From: Prochlorococcus sp. AG-402-A04
GTDB taxonomy: Bacteria; Cyanobacteriota; Cyanobacteriia; PCC-6307; Cyanobiaceae
Direction of reading: 5' to 3'
Length of the DNA: 64,000 nucleotides
NCBI GenBank assembly: GCA_003278045.1
Contig: QCHG01000005.1
Location: forward strand, 17,459 to 81,458
Under the pieces are notes generated by a model. That model searched no databases. It had not been told where the DNA came from and saw only the letters and a program-made list of their open reading frames with translations. Both the position numbers and the translations under genes were made by a program. This document shows positions 9,701-18,757 of the stretch, one piece after another. The stretch's first letter is position 1; each line of letters begins with the position of its first letter.

Positions 9701-10239
9701 CCTAAATTGAAAATTAAGTAAGCCATTGAAAGCATTGCAATTGCAATAAATAAACCTTTTATTCGATTAGTTAACAATGAAAAAAGAGATAAATCTTCAG
9801 AAAAGTATCCGCCAAAACTACCTGTAATAAATAATATAACCATTGGTAGGGACGCCACTCCGAAAGAATAAGATATAGATTTTACAAATCCAAAATTTAA
9901 ATAATTAAAAATAAAGGAACTTAATGAAAACAATAAAAAAGATGCAAATAGAGTTATGGAAACTTCAGCATCTAAAGTATGAGGTAAGCTACCCTTTAAT
10001 TCAAATTGCTTTTTACATTCCCTAATTTGTCTTTTAGAGAGCTTTAAATAACCAGTTTCAGGAATTCTTTGCGATTTATATTTTCTTAGTAATCTTGCTT
10101 CTAGAGTTTCTGGCTCCTTTGTCATTATTGATATTAATAATTCATCTGGCTTTAATTTCTTAATTTTCTTTTCAAGATTATCCGTTTTCCCAATCCTATA
10201 AAGGTCTCCTACTCTAATAAGGTAAACATATCCCGACAT
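9697..10239 (-). CDS. GIY-YIG/T5orf172-like domain fused to C-terminal transmembrane helices
   Basis: VYLIRVGDLYRIGKTDNLEKKIKKLKPDELL resembles a GIY-YIG/Mug113-type core; hydrophobic helices in residues ~92-180. Confidence 0.65.
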   Translation of the reverse strand: MSGYVYLIRVGDLYRIGKTDNLEKKIKKLKPDELLISIMTKEPETLEARLLRKYKSQRIPETGYLKLSKRQIRECKKQFELKGSLPHTLDAEVSITLFASFLLFSLSSFIFNYLNFGFVKSISYSFGVASLPMVILFITGSFGGYFSEDLSLFSLLTNRIKGLFIAIAMLSMAYLIFNLG

Positions 10240-10313
10240 TTGCGTTGTAAAATTAGTACTATTACTATTTAAATAATACTAAAAGAATTAGGAAAATTAA
10301 TAGTTTTTACAAT

Positions 10314-10973
10314 ATGAAAAACGATATTTTATATTCATTTAGAAGATGTCCATATGCAATTCGTGCAAGATGGGCCTTGTTAATTTGTGAAATAAAAGTA
10401 GAGATAAGAGAAATTGATTTAAAAAATAAACCTCTTGATTTTTTAAATAATTCAAAGACGAAAACGGTTCCAATACTTATAAAAAAAAATGATGAAGTTA
10501 TTGAAGAAAGTCTTGAAATCATCCTGTGGGCTCTCTCTGAGTCAAAGAAAGAAGACATCAAATTAATTTATTTTCCTGAAAACAAAAAGGAAGCTATTTT
10601 TGAAATAATTAATGAAAACGATAACGAATTCAAATATCATTTAGATCGATTTAAATATGCCACAAGATATAAGAATAGTGATGAGGAATTTCATTTTATA
10701 AATGCGATTAAATTTATAAAGAGATGGAACAAACTTCTTGCAGAAAACAAATACTTTTTTGGTGATAGCCCTACAATCGCTGATTGGTCTATTTGGCCTT
10801 TTGTAAGACAATTTAGAATCGCTTGTGAAAGTCAAAAAAGAACAAATTATTTGGAATTATCAATAAAAAACTGGTTAGATTCGTTTGAGAAAAATAGAGA
10901 ATTTAAAAACTTAATGTATAAATACGAATTATGGGACCCATATTCAGGTAAGAATTATTTTCCATGTAATTAA
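10314..10973 (+). CDS. Glutathione S-transferase family protein
   Basis: LYSFRRCPYAIRARWALLICEIKVEIREIDLKNKPLDFL...KTVPILI thioredoxin-fold N-terminus; YFFGDSPTIADWSIWPF GST C-terminal motif. Confidence 0.88.
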   Translation: MKNDILYSFRRCPYAIRARWALLICEIKVEIREIDLKNKPLDFLNNSKTKTVPILIKKNDEVIEESLEIILWALSESKKEDIKLIYFPENKKEAIFEIINENDNEFKYHLDRFKYATRYKNSDEEFHFINAIKFIKRWNKLLAENKYFFGDSPTIADWSIWPFVRQFRIACESQKRTNYLELSIKNWLDSFEKNREFKNLMYKYELWDPYSGKNYFPCN

Positions 10974-11227
10974 CTTTCTAACAACTTCCTTTTCTCAATT
11001 ATTCTTGCTAACTCCAAAAAATATCCTGCAGTCCTAAATTTGCCTATATTTTTTTCCTTAAAATCAAGATCGCTTCTGATTTCTGCAGTCTCCGCCATAA
11101 GCAAATCTAAATCATTTGATCCAAGACTATACAATTCACCAAGTTCGATTTCCCTTCCGAGTAAATGACTCCTAAACCACTTCCCTTTATTTTCTTGAGG
11201 TGGAATATTGTAAGGGGTAAATGACAT
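10970..11227 (-). CDS. Conserved hypothetical protein (85 aa)
   Basis: Compact charged ORF, tail-to-tail with GST gene, no alternative longer frame. Confidence 0.7.
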   Translation of the reverse strand: MSFTPYNIPPQENKGKWFRSHLLGREIELGELYSLGSNDLDLLMAETAEIRSDLDFKEKNIGKFRTAGYFLELARIIEKRKLLES

Positions 11228-11263
11228 TCAAATAAAATTTAATCTATTACCATTCTAGGGTTA

Positions 11264-12646
11264 TTATTGAAACTTTTTTATCTCTACTTTATTAAAAATC
11301 AATGCAACAAAAAGAATTGCGAATGTAATTAGGGCACAAATTTCTGTCCAATAATCTAACCCAATTTTAGAAATCATTAATGGTGCAAGAACTGTGAATA
11401 GCCCCCCAGAAAGAATTAATTGAGCGAATAGCTGTTTTGACGTAAAAATTGGTAAAGTCTTAGAAATATTTTTAGGATCTGCAAGCCTTAAAAGAAGTAA
11501 CCCAGAAGCTACTACACCTGTAGAATTTCCAAACTCTATCAAACTTTTTTCAAACCAATAATCATCAAAAATAAAGTATGCAAAATAAGCAATACAGATT
11601 AAATTCCAAAATAAACCAAAAATAGTAAACACTAGAATAAGTATCCAATTATCAAAAACAACTGCAATATCTAAACTCGCCATAGCTGTAAAAATTAATA
11701 AATCTGTAGATAAAATACCAATTTCCCTTTGCAGTATATTTGAAATAAATTCTGTATTTTTGGTTTTCTCTAAAATATATCTAATAAGGAGCGAACCTAT
11801 AAGGATAAAAGGGAATACTGGTAGTGAAAAAATAATTTCCTTCGAAAAATCACCAAAAGAACTTGAAATATACCTTAAAAATTTAAGTAGCAAAACACCA
11901 AACGAAATTGCCAAACCTGAAAAACCAAGATTTATGATCAAAATTCTTAAATCTGCAAAAATCCCTATTTTATTCTTTTCCTTTAGTTTATCTTTTTGTT
12001 CAATAATTTCTTCAGTATCTGAAAGACCTAAAGTTCTACCAAGAAAAATAAATATGCTACCCAATATTGAGGAGGATAAAAGACCCATTGTTGCCATAGC
12101 CAAACCTAGATCTAAACCATTTGGGAAACCTAGTTTGTTAAAACTTTCGCCGATTATTGATGCAGCACCATGACCACCCTCAAAACCAACCTCTATTAAA
12201 CATCCCATTAGAGGATTTGCATCCATAGATGGAGGTAGAAAATATTTAACAACAAGACCACCGATAAAAAATTGTCCAAACCCTAGTGAAAGAGCTAATA
12301 GAAATTGATTAAAAATTGGTTTAACTAAACCATTTATATTAGGGATAGGTCTTCCCATCATTAAAGTTGCGAAGACTAATGATAAAAGAGGAGTAGGAAA
12401 ATTACTCCAAACATTGATTGTTTCTTTTGGTAAAAAGTGTATCGCTCCAAATGGGCCTATAGATATACCTAAAATTCCTGATATAACTGCTATCGGCAAT
12501 CCAAATCTCTCAAGTTGAATAGCTAATTTTAATTTCCTCCCAAAAATCAACAAAAAAAATATAATTAATAATCCAAAAAAACTTATTAAGAGAGAATTTG
12601 AAAAAATATCTTTATTCTGTAGAGAAAAAATATTCAATGATTTCAA
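11264..12646 (-). CDS. gltS: Sodium:glutamate symporter (GltS family)
   Basis: Multi-TM protein; EVGFEGGHGAASIIGESFNKLGF and EFGNSTGVVASGLLLLR repeats typical of GltS. Confidence 0.85.
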   Translation of the reverse strand: MKSLNIFSLQNKDIFSNSLLISFFGLLIIFFLLIFGRKLKLAIQLERFGLPIAVISGILGISIGPFGAIHFLPKETINVWSNFPTPLLSLVFATLMMGRPIPNINGLVKPIFNQFLLALSLGFGQFFIGGLVVKYFLPPSMDANPLMGCLIEVGFEGGHGAASIIGESFNKLGFPNGLDLGLAMATMGLLSSSILGSIFIFLGRTLGLSDTEEIIEQKDKLKEKNKIGIFADLRILIINLGFSGLAISFGVLLLKFLRYISSSFGDFSKEIIFSLPVFPFILIGSLLIRYILEKTKNTEFISNILQREIGILSTDLLIFTAMASLDIAVVFDNWILILVFTIFGLFWNLICIAYFAYFIFDDYWFEKSLIEFGNSTGVVASGLLLLRLADPKNISKTLPIFTSKQLFAQLILSGGLFTVLAPLMISKIGLDYWTEICALITFAILFVALIFNKVEIKKFQ

Positions 12647-12695
12647 AAATATATAATTATAAATCTAAATTAATAAACAAAATTTTTCAAATAAA

Positions 12696-12717
12696 AAAGG
12701 CCCTGTAGAGGGCCTTT
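12696..12717 (-). terminator. Rho-independent terminator of the pcb gene
   Basis: Perfect 9-bp stem AAAGGCCCT/AGGGCCTTT with 4-nt loop, followed on the minus strand by a T-rich run, 24 nt past the pcb stop. Confidence 0.88.
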
Positions 12718-12740
12718 AGTTTAAAGATTAACTTTAGAAT

Positions 12741-13799
12741 TTAATCCTTAAGAGTAATTGTGGCACTATCAATATTACTAATAGCATTAGTAACTCTCTT
12801 GAAATCAAAGCCTAATGCTCTTAGAGCATGCCAAAGGTGACCTTGAATAAAGAAGAAACCAAAGTAGTAGTGAACATTTGCTAACCATGCCCTTGATGTA
12901 AACTCACCATCAGGAAGATCAACAGTATCAATCCAATATGGAGAAATACTAAACTTCAACTCTAGTGGTTCACCAAAATATTCAACAGGATATACAGTTG
13001 TATTTGCTGCACTCCAGAAAGCTGCAATAATAGCCATCCAGCCGATACCAGCTAATGACCAAGATAGAACAGCTTCGGCTGATAGAAGTCCTTTACCTTT
13101 GAACTTGGTAAATTCTCCTACCTGCTTAGTAGCAATATGCCAAGCACCACCTGTTATCTCGACAAAAGCTAAGAATGCATGACCACCCATAACCTCTTCT
13201 AGACTATCGATAGTCAAAAAGTCTGTTTGATGATTCCAAATTTTTGCTAAGTTTAATTCGTATTCAACTTGTCTTACAGCACCAATAGCTGGATCATAAA
13301 TCCCATGGACTCTGGCCCATTCAACGAAAGCAATAACCGCAAATCCTAAGAAGAGGAGATGATGTCCAAGAATAAATGTCAATTTGTCAGGATTATCCCA
13401 TTCAATATTGAATTTTCTTGCTCTAGCAATATCTGAATCTTCTAAATTTCCTGGAAGAAGTAGAGAGTGTAAAAGTCCTCCAGCAGCTAAAACCATAGAA
13501 GAAACTAAGTGTACTATTGCTATTGCAAGTACAGGTTTAGTATCTCCCATCGCAACGCCATTAGCGTCAAACCCTATCCCTAGAGTTGCTAAGTGTGGAA
13601 GAACAATTAAAGGTTGATGACCCATAGGAACACTAGGATCAAATCGTGAAAGTTCAAAAAGGGTGAAAGCACCAGCCCAGAAAACAATTAATCCTGCATG
13701 AGCTACATGAGCAGCGATAAATTTTCCTGAGCGATTAGCTACACCTGAATTTCCAGCCCACCACCCGTAAGTGGTATCTGGATTACCGTAGGTTTGCAT
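12741..13799 (-). CDS. pcbA: Chlorophyll a/b-binding light-harvesting protein Pcb
   Basis: [55 protein letters not shown], Pcb/IsiA/CP43-like six-TM protein. Confidence 0.96.
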   Translation of the reverse strand: MQTYGNPDTTYGWWAGNSGVANRSGKFIAAHVAHAGLIVFWAGAFTLFELSRFDPSVPMGHQPLIVLPHLATLGIGFDANGVAMGDTKPVLAIAIVHLVSSMVLAAGGLLHSLLLPGNLEDSDIARARKFNIEWDNPDKLTFILGHHLLFLGFAVIAFVEWARVHGIYDPAIGAVRQVEYELNLAKIWNHQTDFLTIDSLEEVMGGHAFLAFVEITGGAWHIATKQVGEFTKFKGKGLLSAEAVLSWSLAGIGWMAIIAAFWSAANTTVYPVEYFGEPLELKFSISPYWIDTVDLPDGEFTSRAWLANVHYYFGFFFIQGHLWHALRALGFDFKRVTNAISNIDSATITLKD

Positions 13800-14127
13800 T
13801 TAGGAAATGATTAGCTTAAACGTTTTGAGAATACTTTAATTTTCATCAAACAGTTGAATTCACAACAAAATTGTAAAAATTAGTAATCCTAAGAAAAAAA
13901 AATTAATTAATTTACCAAAACGATTAACTATAAAAGAAGTTAGATTTCAACAGTAAAGTTATTGCTAGAGAATAGATTACAGATCAAATAAGAAGCGTTT
14001 TAACTTTAATTTATTTTTATTAAATTTCTTTTTGCTGACATTAAATGATGTTTTGTTTCATTAAACCATCCTATTTATTGCCTCATTCTCAAACAATTAT
14101 TAAATATGGGATAAGACATCTAATATT

Positions 14128-14304
14128 ATGACTACTTCTCAAGAGTCTTCTAGAAAATTTTCACTAGAAATGAAATCTGAAGTTCATTACAAAAAGGCTG
14201 CAAAATCATACAGAAAATCAAAACAATATATAAACATGATTAACTTATATCCAACTTTGCAAAATACCCTAATTGAGTGTAAGGATGAGAATCTAATAGA
14301 ATAG
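14128..14304 (+). CDS. Small conserved-type protein, 58 aa (not in ORF track)
   Basis: ATG...TAG: MTTSQESSRKFSLEMKSEVHYKKAAKSYRKSKQYINMINLYPTLQNTLIECKDENLIE; lies in an otherwise empty ~550-bp gap. Confidence 0.55.
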   Translation: MTTSQESSRKFSLEMKSEVHYKKAAKSYRKSKQYINMINLYPTLQNTLIECKDENLIE

Positions 14305-14309
14305 AGGTT

Positions 14310-14341
14310 TATATATATTTCCAAATAAATAAAATATATAT
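14310..14341. terminator. Possible AT-only bidirectional hairpin between converging small ORFs
   Basis: ATATATATTT (14311-14320)/AAATATATAT (14332-14341), 11-nt loop; no GC pairs, so weak. Confidence 0.25.
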
Positions 14342-14347
14342 TAGATT

Positions 14348-14581
14348 TTATGCTGCAATAATATAGTTTTCTTCATAATAAAGTTTATTAATTATTTTTT
14401 TGCACATTTTTATATTGTAAAGAGCTTTGGGATTCCAGGGTTTTTTCTGACCGAGTGGAGAGCTTTTCCAATGAATCCCAGGCTTGAGTATTCCATTTTC
14501 GCGTAAAAAAGAAAGTTTAATTTCGGTTATTCCTAGTTTTTCAGCGGTCAACTCTGATGAGCTCCATATATCCCCTAACAT
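14348..14581 (-). CDS. Small helix-turn-helix/excisionase-like protein (77 aa)
   Basis: WSSSELTAEKLGITEIKLSFLRENGILKPGIHWKS...WNPKALYNIKMCKKII resembles a MerR/Xis-type winged-HTH layout. Confidence 0.6.
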   Translation of the reverse strand: MLGDIWSSSELTAEKLGITEIKLSFLRENGILKPGIHWKSSPLGQKKPWNPKALYNIKMCKKIINKLYYEENYIIAA

Positions 14582-14717
14582 TGAATTAAGTAAATATTAT
14601 TAATCCTTGATAACGTTATTTTTATTTTTTAGAAAGGGGTAAAACTTTTAAATAATTATTAAGTAACAAAAAACCTAGTATTTATAAAGAAAAGAGATTT
14701 GAAAGATTTTTTTCAAA

Positions 14718-15017
14718 TTAAGAAATATTAAATAAAGAATCTTCATTTATAAATATCTCATCGATACCTTCTCCTTTATTGATGGATTTATAATTAATAT
14801 ATTCTTCCGTAATCGATTGAAGCTTTGGAAGACTGATCCAACCCTTGTGCCAATTTCCACTATTTATTAATTCTTCGTAAGTAGTTTTTAAGTAAATTTC
14901 TGAATCAAGTACAGAAACCATTAAAAAAGTAATAATTCCTTTTTCTCTAGTCTCATTTACTAAAACAAAATGTCTCAATCCATTTATAGTTTTGTTAGAA
15001 GTCCAGAAATTTTCCAT
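14718..15017 (-). CDS. TIGR02450/DUF2389-type Trp-rich small protein
   Basis: FWTSNKTINGLRHFVLVNET...SEIYLKTTYEELINSGNWHKGWISL matches the family pattern as I recall it. Confidence 0.6.
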   Translation of the reverse strand: MENFWTSNKTINGLRHFVLVNETREKGIITFLMVSVLDSEIYLKTTYEELINSGNWHKGWISLPKLQSITEEYINYKSINKGEGIDEIFINEDSLFNIS

Positions 15018-15040
15018 AATTATTTTTTCTTAATGTTGCT

Positions 15041-15310
15041 CTAAGAATTTTCTCTATTTATTTTTTTATATTCATTTCTAATTTCATCTAATAAAATTTT
15101 TCTTTTATCCATATATTTTAAAGAATCTTGTTTTAATAATTTATATCTTTCTTTTTTAGTTAAATTCATCCAATTATTAAGGTTTTTCTTATTAAAAGAA
15201 CATTCTTTTGTCCTAAATACTTTTTGTTTTCTATTTAACTTAAAGAATTTTTTTAAATTAAATAAAATTAATATAACAAGAAAAATTATTATTAACTTTA
15301 AGACCATCAC
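15041..15310 (-). CDS. Small membrane-anchored hypothetical protein (89 aa)
   Basis: N-terminal TM helix LKLIIIFLVILILFNL followed by basic tail; stop region overlaps nothing, start overlaps hisS 3' end by 4 nt. Confidence 0.55.
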   Translation of the reverse strand: MMVLKLIIIFLVILILFNLKKFFKLNRKQKVFRTKECSFNKKNLNNWMNLTKKERYKLLKQDSLKYMDKRKILLDEIRNEYKKINRENS

Positions 15311-16587
15311 TTTACAAGTAAGTTATTATTGATCCATTTTTCTAATTCAATATCATTTTCAAAAGATATAACCTCTTCTTTATTCCCATTACCTAATTGA
15401 TCAAATAGCCTTATAAGGAATTGTCCATTGGCCGCCTCATCATCACCAATAACAATGATACTTTTAGATTTTAGTTTATTAGCCTTTTTAAATTGCTTAG
15501 AGAATGAGGCACCACTTAAGTCCAACTCAACTAATAAATTATAATTTCTTAATTTTCTAGATAAATTCATAGCTAAAGATTCAGCAATTAAGCCTTGATT
15601 AATAATATAGACATCGGTATTTCTTGGAACTTCAAGCTGTTTTCCCGCTAGTAAAATTAATCTTTCTAAACCAATAGCGAATCCAATTGCAGGGGTATTT
15701 GGCCCTCCCATTTGTTTTATTAAATCGTCGTATCTTCCTCCGCCGCAAACAGTAGCTTGGGAGCCAAGAGCACCACTAGTAATTTCAAAGGCTGTATGAG
15801 TGTAATAATCTAAACCTCTTACGAGATTGAAATTTTCAACATAAGGTATTTTTAAACCCTCTAAATGTTTTTTTAAATCTGAATATCTTTTATGACTTTT
15901 TTCAGACAAAAAATTAAATAATCTTGGGGCATTTTCAAGAACTTTTTTAGTTTGAATATTCTTAGAGTCCAAAATCCTTAAGGGATTTTTAGTAATCCTT
16001 TTCTGTGAATCTAAATCTAGAGAATCTTTGTTTATTTCAAGCCATTTTAAAAAGGATTTTTGAAAATTTGATCTATCATCAACATCTCCCAAAGTATTTA
16101 TTTCAAGATTGAGTTCTTTTATTCCTAATTTACCTAAGATATCCCAAGCTAGAGCAATAATTTCAACATCACTTCTAACTGAATCGTATCCTATAAACTC
16201 AACACCTAACTGATGAAACTGTCTTTGCCTACCTGCTTGAGGTCTTTCATATCGAAACATAGGCCCCATATACCAAAGTTTCTGAAGTGGATTAGACGCT
16301 ATTCCATTTTGTATTAACGCTCGCGCAACAGAGGCGGTTCCTTCAGGCCTAAGAGTGCATGATCTTTCCCCCCTATCAAGGAATGTATACATTTCCTTAC
16401 TGACAACATCTGTTCCTTCACCTATTCCTCTTATAAATAATTCAGTCATTTCCAATATTGGTGTTCTTATTTCTTTGATGGATGCTCTTGCAAGCTGCTC
16501 TAATAAAATTTTCTCAACATTTTGCCACTTTATTAATTGATCAGGCAATAGGTCGACTGTTCCTCTCAGATTTTTTAGGTTATTCAA
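15307..16587 (-). CDS. hisS: Histidyl-tRNA synthetase
   Basis: RGTVDLLPDQ, EGTDVVSKEMYTF, LRPEGTASVARA, RQFHQLGVEFIG, RGLDYYTHTAFE. Confidence 0.97.
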   Translation of the reverse strand: MNNLKNLRGTVDLLPDQLIKWQNVEKILLEQLARASIKEIRTPILEMTELFIRGIGEGTDVVSKEMYTFLDRGERSCTLRPEGTASVARALIQNGIASNPLQKLWYMGPMFRYERPQAGRQRQFHQLGVEFIGYDSVRSDVEIIALAWDILGKLGIKELNLEINTLGDVDDRSNFQKSFLKWLEINKDSLDLDSQKRITKNPLRILDSKNIQTKKVLENAPRLFNFLSEKSHKRYSDLKKHLEGLKIPYVENFNLVRGLDYYTHTAFEITSGALGSQATVCGGGRYDDLIKQMGGPNTPAIGFAIGLERLILLAGKQLEVPRNTDVYIINQGLIAESLAMNLSRKLRNYNLLVELDLSGASFSKQFKKANKLKSKSIIVIGDDEAANGQFLIRLFDQLGNGNKEEVISFENDIELEKWINNNLLVK

Positions 16588-16685
16588 AGTTCTAGAAAAT
16601 AATTCAAAATTTTTAATTCAAGTAGAAGTTAATCTTTAATTGATTGTTTTGTGAGATAATTTTAATTTAACATTTAGAAAAAATA

Positions 16686-17108
16686 TTGGAAATTAATAAA
16701 AATAAAGAGAATCAGCATTGCGGTACAAAACCAAAAAAAATTGCTTTTGGAATAGCACCACTTGGTATAGTGTCAATAGGAATAGTGCCAATGGGAGTAA
16801 TAAGTATTGGAATAGTCCCAATGGGAGTATTTTCTTTTGGGGCAGTAGCAATGGGAATAGTCAATTTATCATTAGTAGGGATGGGAATAATCTCATCCGG
16901 TTTAACGACTATGGGGATATGGGAGTATTCACCTAATTCTAAATACAATCATCATAATCATTCCAAACAAATTTCCAATTCAAGCAAAAAAAATATCATG
17001 TCAGATCTATTTAATACTAAACAAGAAGCTGAGAAGGCTGCCTTAAAATACGAATGTACTGGAGCACATAAAATGGGTAATAAATGGATGCCCTGTAAGA
17101 TGCACTAA
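16686..17108 (+). CDS. Decapeptide (G-hydrophobic) repeat membrane-type protein with C-terminal DUF3721
   Basis: FGIAPLGIVSIGIVPMGVISIGIVPMGVFS... repeats; C-terminus LFNTKQEAEKAALKYECTGAHKMGNKWMPCKMH matches DUF3721 pattern; TTG start. Confidence 0.75.
   Translation: MEINKNKENQHCGTKPKKIAFGIAPLGIVSIGIVPMGVISIGIVPMGVFSFGAVAMGIVNLSLVGMGIISSGLTTMGIWEYSPNSKYNHHNHSKQISNSSKKNIMSDLFNTKQEAEKAALKYECTGAHKMGNKWMPCKMH
16746..16925 (+). repeat. Six degenerate 30-bp in-frame tandem units
   Basis: Units at 16746, 16776, 16806, 16836, 16866, 16896; second and third units share GGAATAGTSCCAATGGGAGTA. Confidence 0.85.
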
Positions 17109-17138
17109 ATATTTTCTTACTCATAAATTAATTAAATA

Positions 17139-17918
17139 TTAATTCAAAATCTCTACTCTAAAACCAAGATTTTTTGCCTCATCAGTAGTCAATTTTCTTG
17201 CCCAAGCTCCTTGAACAGGATTATTCCATCTGAACCCAGCATTTTTAGCTAAAGATCTGTCTTCGTAACTAACTAAGGCCTTGTATAAAAACCGTGGTTG
17301 AGTAGCTTTAAGTAAAATTTCCTCTAAATTATCGCATTTTTTGAATACCTCAGATATGTAAAAGCAGTCAGACAAAGCTCTATGTAGATTCCAGACTGGT
17401 ATTGAAAAAGATAAGGCTAGATCAGTTACTGAAGGTCTTGTTTTTAGTGATTTATGGAAAGACCAATTAATATCCTCTAAACTGCATATCCATTTTTTAT
17501 TAAGCTTAGGCAATCTTCCTTTGCCAAACCATTTCTTATCAAACTCTACATTATGCGCAACAATGAAGTCCGAACAATCAACAAGTTTCATAAAGAAATT
17601 CAATCCATCTTCCCATGGTTGAGAGATATTAGTTACTTCAGCAGATATACCATTAACATGTTCGGCTTCATTATTAACAACTGGGAATAAAAATGAAACT
17701 TGTGAAAGTACGCATTTAAAAGATACATCAAACAAAATACAACCTATCTCTATCACTTCATCTTTATTTTCGTCTAAACCTGTTGTTTCAGTATCAAGAA
17801 TTAAAATTTTTTCAATTTTTTTATTTTGATTAGTAATACTATCTTCAGAGGGAAAACTGATAACTTGATTCTGAAGTATATTCAATTGATTTAATTCTTT
17901 TTTGTTAGATAGTTCCAA
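17139..17918 (-). CDS. DnaQ-type 3'-5' exonuclease
   Basis: ILILDTETTGLDENKDEVIEIG, VAHNVEFDKKW, HRALSDCFY (ExoI/II/III motifs). Confidence 0.9.
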   Translation of the reverse strand: MELSNKKELNQLNILQNQVISFPSEDSITNQNKKIEKILILDTETTGLDENKDEVIEIGCILFDVSFKCVLSQVSFLFPVVNNEAEHVNGISAEVTNISQPWEDGLNFFMKLVDCSDFIVAHNVEFDKKWFGKGRLPKLNKKWICSLEDINWSFHKSLKTRPSVTDLALSFSIPVWNLHRALSDCFYISEVFKKCDNLEEILLKATQPRFLYKALVSYEDRSLAKNAGFRWNNPVQGAWARKLTTDEAKNLGFRVEILN

Positions 17919-18034
17919 TTAGCTGAAAACACTTTCATATATCTTGACGCATTTAATAAAAATTTCTCTTAAATTAATATAAATTAAAAATCATGTTTAG
18001 AAAATAATTTTGAAACATTTTTAGTATACGTAAA

Positions 18035-18757
18035 ATGACTTTTACAAAATATCAATTTAACAATTTTTGTTATTGGCCTTCAAATCCTAGAAAAATTGTA
18101 GAATTTATTGGTGGAAGCTACCTAGCTTCTAAACCAGATTTAACTTATAGAAGATTCATAGAGAGTCTAATAAATAAAAACTATGCCGTACATGCATATA
18201 AATACACTCCTCAATTTGATCACCAACAACTAGCTATAAGAGCATGGAGGGATTTCAAAAATTGCCGAATATCTTTATTCAAGAGAATAGGAGCATCAAT
18301 TCCTTCGATAAGAATTGGTCATAGTCTAGGCTGTAAACTTCATCTAATTTCCCCTGATGGTGGAAGAAATTGCGAAAAATTCATCTCAATTAGTTTTAAT
18401 AACTTCAGTGCTAACAAATCAATTCCATTATTGAAACAAATTTCTCAAAAATTAGAATTCAAAAGTGAATTCAGCCCAAGCCCTGAAAGAACTTTGCGAT
18501 TAATTAAAAAAACATATACTCAAAAAAATAACTTCCTAATAAAATTTAACTCAGATGAATTAGATCAAACAGATAAATTATTTTCTTGTCTGAAAGGAAG
18601 AAAGGAAGATAATTCCAAGGGAGTAATTTTAAAAGGTACTCACACTGTAATTGCAAGCGCAGGACTAAGAGAAAATTTTTTAGGAGACTGGGCCGATGAT
18701 GAATTCAAAAGAAATACTATAAAAAAAATTTCCAATTTAATTGACGAATCTGATTAG
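18035..18757 (+). CDS. DUF1350 family alpha/beta-hydrolase-like protein
   Basis: [38 protein letters not shown] nucleophile elbow. Confidence 0.8.
   Translation: MTFTKYQFNNFCYWPSNPRKIVEFIGGSYLASKPDLTYRRFIESLINKNYAVHAYKYTPQFDHQQLAIRAWRDFKNCRISLFKRIGASIPSIRIGHSLGCKLHLISPDGGRNCEKFISISFNNFSANKSIPLLKQISQKLEFKSEFSPSPERTLRLIKKTYTQKNNFLIKFNSDELDQTDKLFSCLKGRKEDNSKGVILKGTHTVIASAGLRENFLGDWADDEFKRNTIKKISNLIDESD

Noticed and set aside
10307-10835. Minus-strand ORFs 10307-10561 and 10641-10835
   Set aside because: Antisense to the GST-family gene with clear domain motifs.
11760-12173. 137-aa plus-strand ORF
   Set aside because: Antisense to GltS; no independent domain signal.
16712-16948. Antisense and alternate-frame ORFs (16712-16948 -, 16718-16936 +) over the decapeptide-repeat gene
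   Set aside because: Low-complexity shadow frames created by the 30-bp repeat; the 16686-17108 frame has the recognisable DUF3721 end.
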